This document shows positions 1 through 12,245 of a stretch of DNA of 64,000 nt, one piece after another; the first letter of the stretch is position 1, and each line of letters starts with the position of its first letter. The stretch spans positions 429,568-493,567 of the forward strand of contig JAEPRB010000004.1 in the NCBI GenBank assembly GCA_016758965.1, given 5' to 3'. The position numbers and the translations under genes were made by a program. This DNA is from Circinella minor. Taxonomy: Eukaryota > Mucoromycota > Mucoromycetes > Mucorales > Lichtheimiaceae. The notes beneath the pieces are model-generated. The model saw only the letters and a program-made list of their open reading frames with translations. It searched no databases and had not been told where the DNA came from.

Positions 1-2467
1 TATATCAGCCTCCAAGGCTAGTTACTAATTTGAAATCCTGAGTACTATGCTTTCTCTGTGCTCATCAATATAATAAATTACTAATAAAAACTAACTAAAT
101 CGCAAAAAGGCTTTTTGAAAGTTATCGCGGACATTACACCTTTAGCTTGACTCAAACACGTTACTTCATTTATAAACACTATACATCTTATTTAGTTATC
201 ACAAACGGTGGGTAGAGTTATTCTGCATTAAAGACTTTTGGCCAAAGTATAATATTGATGAGAAAAGAAATGTCTTTAATTTAAAGAAGTTGCGATAGTA
301 TTCGAGGTGGTTTTCCATTTTATAATTATGATTGCTAAATAATATTCTACATACATCTTTTAAAAGATATTATAATATTACTTTCTACGTAGACATCCGC
401 TTTAGTTTTCATTTTAAATGACATCAATACAACTAAGCTCTATTGTCAAAACACATTTATTTGTAATATTACAAGCATATATGCACTATAATAAGCTAAT
501 ATTGCAAATAGGTCTGATTGATTGCTTTAGAAGGAAAAATAAATAAATGTTAACTTAGGCAGTAACAATCATTATCGGTTTATAAACACCAGACTGGAGA
601 TAACAAAGCATCACATAATATCATTAGTGAGTTACATATCGGCTAGTGCCGAATTTTGAAAAACTATAGACGATGTGGTTTTTAGCCTAATGCACCATCC
701 TTCTATTTGCTTAAGTACGTACATACCGACTTTCATATTGCTTCAGTACTAAAGTCACCTTGTTTTCTCCAGAGATCTTTCAATATCATTAAGGATTCAA
801 TAGACTCTGAGGCACTGATATAAATCGTCATACGCAACACCCATCGTTGCATTTTATAATATAGTAAAGGCCCAGGCTCGCAATGTACGAATACAATGAA
901 GCGTATATATCTTAGCTAGAGGCAGATAATTCTCAAGCCAAGCTTACAGGTCTTGATTGTCAATTTTTGTAAAAAAGTTATCTTTTATCTAATTCCTTTT
1001 CTATTTATTGACAGATAGTTAAATATTACCCGATAATAAAAAACTGTTTTGTCTTGCACGAAGTCGAAAAATGACTCGAAAAAAAAAACGTAACATTTCA
1101 TCATAAGCAAAGCTCAAAATTAATGTTCTTTCGAACATATATTATAACTTTAATTATAGCTTTATAAGCTCTGAAAATAGAGAAGTTGCTTTTATTATCT
1201 CGACCCATAAGAAGTTGATAGCAATATTTTATAGCAATCATTCCTGCATACCTAAGACCCTTAAAATTTTCTATCTCTTCCTTTTCAATATATGAAGCTT
1301 CTATTGATAGACATCATGAAAAGATATGATAAGAAATATTAAGTTGATAAGGACGGAGTTTTCAGTTACGTATCGTACAAACGCTTTTACTACCTGGTTT
1401 CACTTTATCAGCATTTCGAAATCAACCGAAAAAAATAAATTGGGGCTCAATGGGATAAAAAACTTTTCAATAGTATTTTAGAAAGTATTTGTCATCCAAA
1501 TATCAGCAATTAGGACCCTTACAATTATAGTCGGAAATAGTTGAAGTTTCTTTTGCTAAAATTTTTTCATTGGCGCTTACCACTTTAATTCTGCCCTGTC
1601 CAGCTACGGGAAAGCGGAGCCCCTCATTTATCACTGTTGAACAATAGCGGACAACGACCCCGGAATCTTGGATTATTTAGCGGAAAATGTTTATTCATCA
1701 CTCCACCCTCTTTTTTTTTTTTTGGGGGGGGGAGAAGGACAGGAAAGGTAATTGCCAAATTATCTCTTGTAAAAATGGTCTATAGGTGTTGTGGAAGATT
1801 AATCATGTGCCTGTTTTTTTTCGGGTCCGTTGAAGACCCTTTTTTTCCTGACCAAAAAAATTAGGAAAAGGCGATTTCTATACTTTCATCGTTCGTACCG
1901 CTCTTTGAATTGTTTCATACTGCTAACGTCAACAGATAAAAAAAGAAGAGAGAGAGAGTGACAAGGTTTAATATTTTTTGTATGGGGTATAGTACTTCAA
2001 CCTGGAGAATTTTGAACCCTTTACGATTTATATCCTGAAAAGGGTCCAACTTTTTGTTGGTCAGGGTCCTCGCTCGATTAATAATCTCAGACAGATTATA
2101 TCTTAACTACAATAGTCATTATACTTCTTATGTACATATTTGATAAAAGATGCTTTTGTATAGAGTGATACACATAAAAATTTTTATAATATATAATACA
2201 AAAATAGTACAAAATGTGAGAAGCACACGATCGCATGGATTAAAGTTATGACGTTTTTCATATTTATTAAAAAGGGTAACAGTTATAGAAATTTCTACAA
2301 TATATAGTACAAAGATGATGTAAAACATGGAAAAAACAAGTGAAACATAATTGCGAGAAACAAAAGTAGTGTAGTAATACGATTAATAAGGAAAAATAAA
2401 AGGAACAGGAATAAAATATGATTGCTTTTGCAAATGTAGTATAGTATTATTATTAACATTATGATTA
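1..2467. other. AT-rich intergenic region, no gene seen
   Basis: No open frame here has family resemblance or believable exon structure. The only visible structure is low complexity: a run of 13 T followed by 9 G (about 1711-1732), GA repeats near 1950, and short inverted words of the type GGGTC..GACCC near 1824-1838 and 2016-2045. Short frames in the region look like chance translations of AT-rich DNA. Confidence 0.6.
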
Positions 2468-4036
2468 TTAAACTTCATATTTTTCATCAGTGCTGTGTCG
2501 TGTTGGTTTTTCATTCACTGAAACGACATGATCTGATAGGGATGTATCGTTATCAGCGTCTTCGATTGGATCACTTGTTTGTTTAATTTGGTTGGCCACG
2601 ACAAACATACCAGGGAATGAAATAAAAACGATAATCCAAGAGATAAGTGATGCCCATCGTAATCGAACGCCAGCGGAATCAATACCGAACGAGATAGCAG
2701 CACCAGCTGATTGCATGGCCTTGTAAAAACCAGCATATCGAGCAAGTAATGCGGGGTCGTTAGACATGGCACCCATAAGCCAATACATGTAAGATTGATA
2801 TAAAGCGTCAGAAAGACCATACATAATGTAAAGAAGAAATGGTCGGCCAAATCGTGAGTCAGTCCAATGAATAGGGTCATCATAGTCATTTTCGAAGGTG
2901 AGTTGGAAGGCAAATCCACCTGCCCAAATTGCCATCATCACAACAAACAAGATAGCAGCACCCAAAAGAGCTCGGAAACGGCGAGTTAGGCCTTGATAAT
3001 CAAGGATAAAACCGAGAATGAGAGATCCAAAGATTTGCATACCCCAATACATTGTGCCATTCAAAGCACGAGTGGTTGCATCAAAGTATACAGCATTAAC
3101 GTGGAATTGATAAGCGTAAAACCAGTTAGAAGCAATAAATGCGGGAATCTGCAAAAAATGAAATGTTAATTAATACTTATTTAGCAGCAGATGTTATCAA
3201 GGGGGTAGGCATAAAAAAAAGTAAATTACCAAACAAATGATTCTCCATTCTTTCCAAACATGAATAACTCCTTTAAGTTCTTGTATCCAATGGGCATGTT
3301 TGGTAACAGTAACATGAGAGCCATCGCTGCGAACAACCATAGAAGGTGGTGCGAGGAATAACGAGAAAAAAATACCAATGATCATAATTACAACAAATGC
3401 TGTGTATGTGCCCGTCGAGACACCACCACTACCACCACTTTCGAGGTTGATCCCGAGTGTAATGACTGAGCCGAGAATACCACCAATGTTGAAAAGGGCC
3501 CAGAAAATAGCAACGTATTTGCCTTTATTCTTTTCTTCGGGATATGCCATCATGATGGCGCCGTGAGCTGACCAGAAAATACCGGCACAACAGCCTAAAA
3601 TAGCACCAGCGGCAATGACATAGCCAGATATTTGCTTTTTATCATAAACCCATAATGATGAAGAATAAATGGCGTAACCGACGGAACCAATCTATATGGG
3701 AGAGTTGATGATTGTGAGTGGCTATGTTGCAAAATTGGAAAAAGAAAAGAAAAGTGTGTGGAATCAGAAAATTGAAAAAGTACATACTGTAAGCGTAGTT
3801 TTGACACCTAAAGTATTTGTAACCGAACCAGCAAAAAACCCGACAACAGCAAAACAAGCGTATAAAGCACTGTTCGCCGAGTTTACCAGCTTGATATCAG
3901 ATGCCATCATACCACCAGCACCAAGCCCGTTTAGAGCATTGAACATGCCAGGGCAGCATAGACATACGAAACCCAAAAGTACAACTTGGAATAACGGAGA
4001 CGCTAGTTTGTTAAAGAATATGTTGCGAAAATTCAT
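2468..4036 (-). CDS. UNC93-like major facilitator superfamily membrane protein
   Basis: Three exons: 4036-3788, 3691-3230 and 3148-2468, giving 463 aa. Donors are GTATGT and GTAATT; acceptors are TATAG and GCAG; all junctions are in phase 0. The start MNFRNIFF was chosen because it lies just before the first hydrophobic segment. The N-terminus has the glycine-rich FNALNGLGAGG stretch after TM1 that is typical of fungal UNC93-like (DUF895) proteins. About ten to twelve hydrophobic segments follow, with IFWSAHGAIMMAYPEE in exon 2 and a charged cytoplasmic tail at the end. Family members are polytopic membrane proteins of mostly unknown transport function in fungi; animal UNC93 relates to ion-channel regulation and Toll receptor trafficking. 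Substrate and membrane are not deducible here. The stop TAA is at 2470-2468. Confidence 0.85.
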
Positions 4037-4724
4037 AAAGAGGGAAGGAAGGTATGAAGAAAAGTTAAAAAAAGCTATAAAGAACAAAAAAAAATAAATC
4101 GGGGTATTTATATCATCTGCAGCTTGACATTTCCTTTCAGATGAAACCAGCTCGAACTAGGTTTTGCGTTATTTTTTTTTTTTTTTTTTTATTTTTTTTT
4201 ATTTTTGAACGAGTAGGGACCAACTAGGAAGACAGGGACGAACCCTGAGATCAATGACATAATCCAAGTAAAGGACCCTTAGTCGTTGTCATTACCTAAA
4301 AGCCAACAAAAAAAAAACACTCTTTTCATCCCCACAAAACATTTCTCCGCGTTTAACCAATCAAGCAATAATTTGTATTCTACCAATCAAACAAAATCTC
4401 TTCGCGGTCCCCGCCCCACGCTCCTTCTCGGCGGCGGTTTTTTAAAAACCCCGACAACTTCACACGGTTTTATCGTGACACCCAACTTGACCAATCTACA
4501 ACGTTCATTTCGTTACTAAACTCACCCCTCATAAAAATTCGTTACACTAATTACGAAGCCAACCCGGCCAAACTGATAACGATTTGGGGATAAAAGTGTT
4601 TTCAAAAAACTTTATATTTATTATTATTCTACATGAAAACATGTACTATGATATGCTAAAGATGATGATGTGGAATATATACAATTTTTTCTTGTTTACG
4701 CACAAAACGCGCAATATGCTTGCT
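4037..4724. other. intergenic: UNC93-like promoter side and bZIP 3' side
   Basis: Upstream DNA of the UNC93-like gene and downstream DNA of the bZIP gene. It holds T-rich runs (about 4171-4204) and a C/T-rich stretch near 4400-4440. No supported gene. A 77-codon frame at 4286-4519 lacks a plausible context. Confidence 0.5.
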
Positions 4725-6160
4725 TTACTTTTTATAATTTTTTGTATCCATAAATCGTAAAATCTCTTTCATTTCTGCTTCTGTTACCGCTGGACCTTGC
4801 TCCGTACATTTAGCGTGCTTTCTCACCTCCTGACACAATTCTTCCATCGTGAAATAAGAGAATCTACTATGCTTAGATAGACGCTGCCAGATATCTGGGC
4901 AGGTTAAGAGCTTATTGTCCTTTTGTTCTTCTCCTTCACCCGTGACAGAAGGTGCGATCAGTCCGCCACAAGTGTCAAATAATGGCTCGGATAGTAATTG
5001 TTCAATTGCGTCATTTGAGACTTGTTCGTGTAGTATTCGGGTGAATTGTTCTTCTTGTTCTCGGTCATCCTTGTGGCTGAACATCTTGGGTCTAAGGGTG
5101 GCTGGCGTACTTATAGAAAATGTGTATTGAACGTCGCGGGATGTGCGTGCAGTAGAAGGGGAAGGTGATGGTGGTGGGAGTATGTTATGATGATGATGTC
5201 GTTGGGCTAAAGAAATAGCAGCTGAAGAATGACTGGTAGGTGAGCCAGATGGATATGGGCTGGGATGAATGGGGAATTGAACATGGATGTCTTTCAATGC
5301 AAAATTTTCAGCTTCGAGCCGATATACAATAGATCGTAAATGTTGATTTTCTTGCATTAATTGTGCAGTTGCATGGAGATGATTATCTTGCACTTGTTTA
5401 ATTTTCAATTCTAGTTCTTTAACATAGCGTTCTTTTCGTTCTCGAAAGGCACGCTGAGCTGCACGGTTTTGTACTTTACGTTTAACTTTTGGATCTTCAA
5501 TATCAGTCTATAATAATTATTAATTGTTGTTATTAGAAAAATGTATATTCGATTTGATCTAGTAAAGTCTTTATATATATATATATATATAATTACATCA
5601 ATTGACATGTCGTCGCCATCGGACATTGTCTTTTGTACAGGTTTTCGACTCCAATTGCTCGAATCATCGCTTGCTTCTACTTATAAAATCATTTATTAGC
5701 CATTTTATTTCAATTACAAATATATCACTTAAATTTGCTTATTGTGAAAAAGAATTACATACCTTCATCTTGAGGTGAGCCGTAGTAAGAGGCTATAAAG
5801 CAAGTGATAGTAGTTAGTAAACAAAAATGAAAAAGTGTCAAGTGCTAAGTCGAAATAAGATAATATACCAGCAGATTTGTTAATGTCAAGGTTAAAGAAG
5901 TCATCAGATATATGACGTTTTCTCTTTTCCCCAAGGGCTTCAGAATGCTCTTCAGGGACACTGAGATATATAGACGTTGGAGAATAACAGCTGGTTGGTG
6001 ATGTAGTACCCATAGGTGATGGTAAAGAGTCAAAAGAAGTTAAAATAACTGGTTTAGCAACCTTTGGGTCGTCGACCGAAGGTATGAAAAGAGGTGACTC
6101 AGGGGCCTTTGCTCTTGAGGAAGTGAGTATGGAGGAAGATCGTATAGCTTGCATAGTCAT
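4725..6160 (-). CDS. AP-1-like bZIP transcription factor (Yap1/Pap1 type)
   Basis: Four exons: 6160-5869, 5792-5763 (30 nt), 5676 or 5679-5597, and 5507-4725, giving about 394 aa. Exon 4 starts with an acidic lead, then a basic region with the bZIP signature NRAAQRAFRERKERYVKELE, then a heptad leucine-zipper region. The C-terminus matches the fungal AP-1 C-terminal cysteine-rich domain: cysteines in LLTCPDIW, EELCQEV and HAKCTE are 22 and 9 residues apart, the spacing of the redox cysteines in yeast Yap1. In that family, oxidation of this domain masks a nuclear export signal, so the factor accumulates in the nucleus and activates antioxidant and drug-resistance genes. A clear N-terminal cysteine-rich partner domain is not seen in exons 1-3. 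The third exon has two adjacent possible acceptors (TAAG or TAG), changing one residue. DNA binding and redox control are inferred from the family. Confidence 0.9.
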
Positions 6161-7243
6161 TATGTTTTGAGGTTGATAAAAAGTCGTTCAAAAAAGTTTA
6201 TACGGCAAGGGGAAGGGGCGATGTAAAAAGGTATGTAGTAATAGTAAAGTTGTCGTATTAGCTTCGTTCAAAAAGCTGTAAAAAAGATAAATAAATGAAA
6301 AGAAAGTAAGGGAAATTGCCGGAAGGCTTAGTCTTATATATCTTTTTGGTTGGAGCGGTCGTTTTCGTCATGTGTTGGGTGCACCATTCCTTGTTATATA
6401 TGTTGCTGGTCTGAGGTTAGCAGACATCGCATCTGAAAAATAAATGAATTACTAACTCATTTTCCGCCGATAAGAGCCTATCTAAAGTCTTCCGATGCTT
6501 CAATGAAGTCGAGAAGAGTGTAAAAATGGTTTTTATGATATATTGTTCGAGTAATTCGCGAAAAGCACTTCTTTGGCCTACTTCTTGACATACTTCTTTA
6601 ACAAAGAAGTGTTGTTGTCCTTCGTTTCCTATTTGGGAAATGGACTCAGTCAAGATAACCGATTGGCTGGAGTTATAATTTTGTATATCAACTTTTTTTG
6701 CTTGGGAAACAAAGTTTCTGTGATGCAAAAATTAAAAAAGGAAAAGTTAGCACTCGCGTGAATTTATTCTGGTTTAGTCGAAAAAAGCCATATGGTATCC
6801 AATTCCTATTCTCAACTTTTGGTGTCTGAGACTATAAATAAAAATACCATGAATAAAGACGATTCAAAGTAGGATGATTACAAGTAACTCACTATATTTC
6901 CGAACTGTATGATTTGATTTACACTGATGAAACTTATAGATCGCAAAACTATGTAGCTTTTTTTTATGTAAAAATGATAATCAGAAGATATGTCATACGG
7001 CTGAAAAAAGTGTAAGTGTGTGTGGGGAAGGGAGAAATATGTATGTAAAACGAAGTCGGGATCAGGAGTGCTACTATTGTTTAGAGTGTGAGAAAAATAC
7101 TACTGTCAACTTGTAATATAGTCCATTATTTCGGAGCAATTTATAAATTAGGTTTTTCGTTTGATGAATAAAAATAAAATATTTATTATAGAGAGATAAA
7201 AATGAATTAAATAGATTACAGGATGCTTTAATAGTTATATAAC
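6161..7243. other. intergenic: bZIP promoter and 3' flank of the next gene
   Basis: Upstream region of the bZIP gene (right after 6160) and the 3' flank of the binding-protein-like gene ending at 7244. Frames at 6417-6728 and 6573-6761 are short, overlap on opposite strands and have no recognisable family. Nothing else supported. Confidence 0.4.
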
Positions 7244-9138
7244 TTATGGATTAGATTGATTTACGTCGTTCATACGGTAAAATGGTCGACTTGCTTTCAC
7301 TTGACGATGTCGACGCCAGAAGAAAAATGCAGCAAGTCCTGCAATAATTGCAGCTACAACAACACCAACTGAGATACCAGCCTTGCCACCTGTGCTAAGG
7401 CTGTGGACATCACCACCACCACCACTATTTTGGTTTTGATCCACACCAAACTTGTAGGGATCGCATTGTAACTCGCTTCTGATATCGGTAGCATTACAGA
7501 CATAGCTGATGTCAGCAACTTGTCGAGGTGTATCTGATTTTGCAAAGTTTCTCAACCAAGTAAAACTGTATTCGTTTTGGTAGGTTGGATAAATCATATG
7601 AATTATATCTATTAAATACTACATGTTAGTAATATAATGGTTGGATTTTCAATCATTCGTAACGAGTACAAACCTCGAAGTGCAAGATCTGGGCGGGCAG
7701 GCGAACGTTGCGACCAATCTACATAATAAATATAGTTAACTCCCACTGGTCCATAAAAAATCAACTTGTAAAAGACTAGATATATATATGTAGATACCAA
7801 AATACTGTACCTGAATAGCCATTGGTGTTAACGAGACCATCTGCTCGGAAGACGTTTTTCTCTGAAACAAAAGCTTGGGAGTACACGTTAAAATTATTGT
7901 TAAATCCACCAAGAGTAAGCCAGTCATCATACGACTGATTGCCCAAGTTATTAATAGGGGTTACATCAATGACATAATCCGCGTATCGTATAGCAGTATG
8001 AAATTCATTCAATTGTGTATAACTAGTAGATTGTGCACTATTAGGCTCCACCAATTTCGCACCTAAAATATATCCACATGTTGTATATTAGTCCACTGTC
8101 ATCCTTCATATCACCTACGATTCTTTTCTTTTATTATTTATTTACCAGCATCTTCCGCCAAGGCCTTATAAAATGGTGTGTTAACCAATGTCCATGTTTT
8201 GTTAGTGGAATCGTAATATGTCCAAGCCAAATTCTTCTTTTCAGGGGCATCTGCCATGTTATCTTTGTGGCAAGTATATGATGATTCAATGTTGCCAAAC
8301 GTTGTTGTTGCTTCACCTTCCTCATCAAAGAATAATGCAATGTACACAAGCCAAGATGCTTGCTAATGAATCATAAAACCAAAAAAGTACTTCAGTATTA
8401 GAAGTTTATCCATAGTCTGTTTCTCTCCTTTATATTTACCTGGAGTGGTGTCAGTTGTTCAGTATCGGGTGAAAAACCAACATATGAGGTGCTGCCTGGC
8501 ATATTTGCCAAACTGTGATCTGAGAAGATAATATCAACAGTGCCGTTTCCTGGGGAATCTGTAACGCCTGAATAACATGGTGAGGTTACATTTTGATACC
8601 CTTCAATTGATTTAACCCGTTCACCTGATCCGAGCAGCTAAAAAATAAATATGTATTATTTTTTAATAAACATTGTCAAGAAAAAGATCATATCACAAGT
8701 TCTACATACCTCCATATACGGTAGAAGGTCACGGATGGTGGTAACACCAACGTTGGTCACTGGTGTGTTTACTGCCGCATGATACTGAGTGAAGTTGGTT
8801 GTAGGTTGACCGCAACATACGAGGGCATATTGTTCATTAAGCTCATGGTTCGTTACAATTTTATACCAGTTATGATATTCCACCGAGAAACCATTCGTCT
8901 TGTCTATAATAAGATTATTTAATTTTATTTCTGTTCCTAATACTCGGACACCCAAATAATAAAATAAACCCCTCTTTGTTTTCTCCAAAAAAAAAAAAAA
9001 AGATCGTGCATATTTACCGTTTGCTAACCTGAATGAGACATCGCTGTATTGATCCACTGACGTATCGAAGTCGGGATCCTGGGCGTATGCTGTCGTTATA
9101 AAAGCAAATGCTGCCCAAATAAATGGCGATCGACGCAT
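7244..9138 (-). CDS. secreted, membrane-tethered periplasmic-binding-protein-like protein (FhuD/BtuF-like fold)
   Basis: Seven exons: 9138-9018, 8903-8710, 8637-8440, 8362-8146, 8062-7811, 7718-7674 and 7608-7244; all phases agree and give 463 aa. The start MRRSPFIWAAFAFITTAYA is a signal peptide with likely cleavage after AYA. The body has a pattern like class III metal-chelate binding proteins: TTIRDLLPYMELLGSGERV near the first lobe, a VDIIFSD segment, TPLQASWLVYIALFFDEEGEA leading into the linking helix, and LRDIIHMIYPTY near the C-terminus, which resembles the DIIxxxHP motif of siderophore and cobalamin binding proteins. After a glycine/serine stretch a single TM segment (GISVGVVVAAIIAGLAAFFF) and a basic WRRHR stop-transfer follow, so this is a type I membrane protein with an extracellular binding domain. 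Several N-glycosylation sequons and paired cysteines fit secretion. The ligand is unknown; the fold assignment is inference from motif order. Confidence 0.72.
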
Positions 9139-10551
9139 TTTATTTAGTAAACCAAGAAAAAAGACCAGTGATTCTGGTCTCAAAAGTTATTATTTTAAAA
9201 AGGTAAAAAGCTTGTGGTTCCCAGGGACACGCACATGATTTTTGGGGACTGCACATCTAAATAATATTAATCTTTTTACTACAAAAAAAAGTCCGCTTTT
9301 GAGATGAGTTATTTTTTTTTTCCTTCTGGTACGGAAAGTGGTATTTCTTTAAGAAAGTTAAGTATGTCTTAATCGTATCATAAGCATTTATTATTATTTT
9401 ATATATAGACTTAATGAAATAATAAAAAAAAATTGCATTAAAATCGTGGAGTTTCATGGAGTTATTTTAACAGAATATAGGAAACAGAAAACGTGAAAAA
9501 TATTATTTTTTTATATCGCGGACTAAGCAAATGTAATCTATTGATCGTCACAGTGTAACCACGATACCAGATATAGCGTTATAACAATTAGTTAGCATAA
9601 TTATCTGACTAGTAAAGCGACCTTGTGTTTTATAGCTCTGTTTCCCTGCATAAGGGGACAAAGTATCAGAGAGATTTATCCGAGAGATTTATTCTGGTGC
9701 ACGGACGCATTTTTATTTGTTTATTTGGACAAACAAAAGATGCAGATCCGTAACTTCAATGCCAAACAGTCTAGTAATTATATAATCCACATGTTAGTTA
9801 CAAGTAATATTATTTAGCATCATAACCTTGACATTGAACTTTGTTTTAATCTCACAAAAGTGCTCATCAATATGGAGGGAATAGTCCCAAATTCGTTATT
9901 AAATAATTGGTGCATATGAGACTGACTCGGTAGCTTTCTTCTTTTTCTCTTTTTTCTATGACTTCACAATTACCGAGTACGCAAATACATTACCTTAAAC
10001 AAAAAGCTTTATCAAGAATAATTCAGTACCCTTCCCATCATCCATTTCATAACATGTTTTGTCTAGCATTTTTACGCTCATGCTATCAAAGATCAATTTC
10101 CTATAATTTTTTTTATGTTCAGCAGTAACGAGCATCCAGTGTAAAAAAGTAAAAATAGCGCAAAACAAACTTACGTCGTGTAAAGTAAAAATAATTTCCG
10201 TACTGTGCGCATTGTAGTGTATAGGTGGTCTTTTTTCTTTGCCATTGCATAATACAAGGGGCTAATATACCACATTTCTTGTACTATCCTCTTTAACTTG
10301 CGGTTTCGTTGTTCGATTTTACTTTCTTTTATTTATTGTCATAGAACGTAAAATACTAGTAATTAATTAATAATAGTGTCGTTCATTATTGTAATAGCTC
10401 AGTAGTTTTCAGTAATTTTTTTCAGAAGTACTGTAGCCGAATCATAATAATACCTCAAATATAACGTACTTTAAAATATACTTATTTTAAGACAACAAGA
10501 AAAACTAAGAATGCCATTAATTCTCAAAAATCAATGGCGAAAAATCACTAC
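9139..10551. other. intergenic, no gene seen
   Basis: AT-rich DNA upstream of the binding-protein-like gene, continuing to the left target duplication of the inverted-repeat element. The small frames near 9257-9457 and 9623-9817 have no supporting features. Confidence 0.5.
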
Positions 10552-10560
10552 ATTATTATA
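10552..10560. repeat. left target site duplication
   Basis: The 9-mer ATTATTATA lies directly before the left terminal repeat of the element and recurs exactly at 11219-11227 directly after the right terminal repeat. Confidence 0.8.
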
Positions 10561-11218
10561 GGGTGCCGTGTTTTTTCAGGTGAAATTTGGATTTTTTATG
10601 TGCCTAGCCACATATTTTTTATGTGATTTGCCACAAAAGAGTTTAACCTCAATCCCTCCTTGTATATTTGTATTATAAAAATAATACAATTGGATTTTTT
10701 ATGTGATTTTTTTTTTATGTGATTTTTTTATGGGTTTTTTTATAAGTTTTTTTATAAGTTTTTTTATGTGATCTGGTATTTTGGCATTTTTTGCATAAAA
10801 AAGTACTTTGTCATTTTTTTATAAATAATTCACTATATGTTTTTGTAAAAAAATTCGCTTAGTCATTTTTTTGTATAGATTAATCACTATATGTTTCTCT
10901 ATAAAAAACCACTTAATCATTTTTTTTTGTAAAATTTTTCACTATATGCATTTGCATAGAAAATATCACAAATACCATTATTTATAAACCCATTTATAAC
11001 TACTCAACAATAACTTAGTCTTTTTTTATATGTTTCGATTTATATGATGTGATAGACATATACTATACATATGTACCTCTTCATATCTGGAATAAATGAG
11101 AAAAAAACATGTATAAAAAAACAGACTGTTTTTCCTTATACTGACTGTTTATACTTCTCAAATCAATCGGCGACTGAACAGTATGAATCTTCAATTTCAC
11201 CTGAAAAAAATCGCACCC
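10561..11218. mobile_element. non-autonomous Mutator-like (MULE/MITE) element, 658 bp
   Basis: The left end begins GGGTGCCGTG and continues TTTTTTCAGGTGAAATT. The reverse complement of the right end reads GGGTGCGAT then TTTTTTCAGGTGAAATT, so about 27 of the terminal 30 bases match with one gap. The element is flanked by a perfect 9-bp direct repeat (ATTATTATA). Terminal inverted repeats plus a 9-bp target duplication fit the Mutator superfamily (usual duplication 8-11 bp). No transposase-like frame is visible inside; the interior is very AT-rich and contains a degenerate tandem repeat. It therefore looks non-autonomous and would depend on a transposase elsewhere. hAT (8 bp) is the main alternative. 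Confidence 0.78.
10810..10965. repeat. degenerate tandem repeat inside the element, about 3 units of 52-54 bp
   Basis: Three consecutive units begin with (G/A)TCATTTTTTT at about 10810, 10862 and 10916, each followed about 20 bases later by TCACTATATG. Units differ by substitutions and small indels. The repeat sits in the middle of the inverted-repeat element. Confidence 0.7.
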
Positions 11219-11227
11219 ATTATTATA
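11219..11227. repeat. right target site duplication
   Basis: Exact copy of the 9-mer at 10552-10560, abutting the right terminal inverted repeat. Confidence 0.8.
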
Positions 11228-12245
11228 TACATCCTCATATATATAATATTATTTATAAGCACGTAATTTTTACATTTGATCAATAGATATGATACTGGAA
11301 GCATATGATATCATAAAATCTAATTGGAATGTTTTTCTGATTTAATTTTCAAGGCTCTTCCACATGGCACGGAATTACATGATAAGTCAATTTGATGTTT
11401 ATGAAAAGAATCCTCATTCATATCATACATGAACGAAATAAGAGAAATTATGTTTGTACCACAGAAGCCAATAAAAAAAATGAGTAAGTGAAATTATTTT
11501 TTTACTTATTTCATATACCACCCAAAAATGGGACTGCCAATGCTATAATCTAAAACCAAATAGAACATTTAATACTTTGGGTCCATGGTACTTACCTGGA
11601 AAAAAGAATGTGAGTAGAGCACATTCCATAAAAGTTGTATAATGTTATGTCGCTTAGTTACTGATAAGGCGTATATAATGTGATGAGAAATAACATTTCC
11701 TTTTTGTGAGAAAGAGAGTGAGGTATAAATGTCAGCGATAATGTGAAAAAGGAAACAGAACAATAATATTACTAAAAGAATTATTATTCAGCTTTCATAT
11801 ACTAGCGGGTTTTGACTTGCATTATTATTAACAGAAATGTAGTCAGCGCCAGAGGGACAATTACATTATTTACTGATCTGCCAAATTGCGAAATTATAAG
11901 CAAATAAATAAAGTTCATTGGACTCTGACCACTATACAATATAGTAATTATTCCTATGTTCTTCTTCCCAACACTTGGGGAAAAGAAAATATTCTTCTTG
12001 TTTCGCATCACTTTAACATATGATTTACCCATCTGTTTAGAGTTTTTTTTTAGATAGTGGCTTGTTGTGATATTAAATGTTTTTTTTTGAGATATAACGT
12101 ATTATATTAACATCAGAGATGCATGTTATTATTACTACAATATTTACATAGAACAGAATAGGGTAAAACATATGTATAGATAGATAATGAACGAAAAAGT
12201 ATTAATAAGCGGGTTATTTGCCAATTTTTGTAATTAATTTTTTTG
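11228..12245. other. intergenic, no gene seen
   Basis: AT-rich DNA between the inverted-repeat element and the 3' end of the seven-TM gene. Frames at 11569-11763 and 11802-12032 have no domain resemblance and biased, low-complexity composition. Confidence 0.5.

Noticed and set aside
1637..1864. 75-codon frame near a T13-G9 run
   Set aside because: Composed of homopolymer-derived poly-F/poly-G residues with no start context, splice signals or family resemblance.
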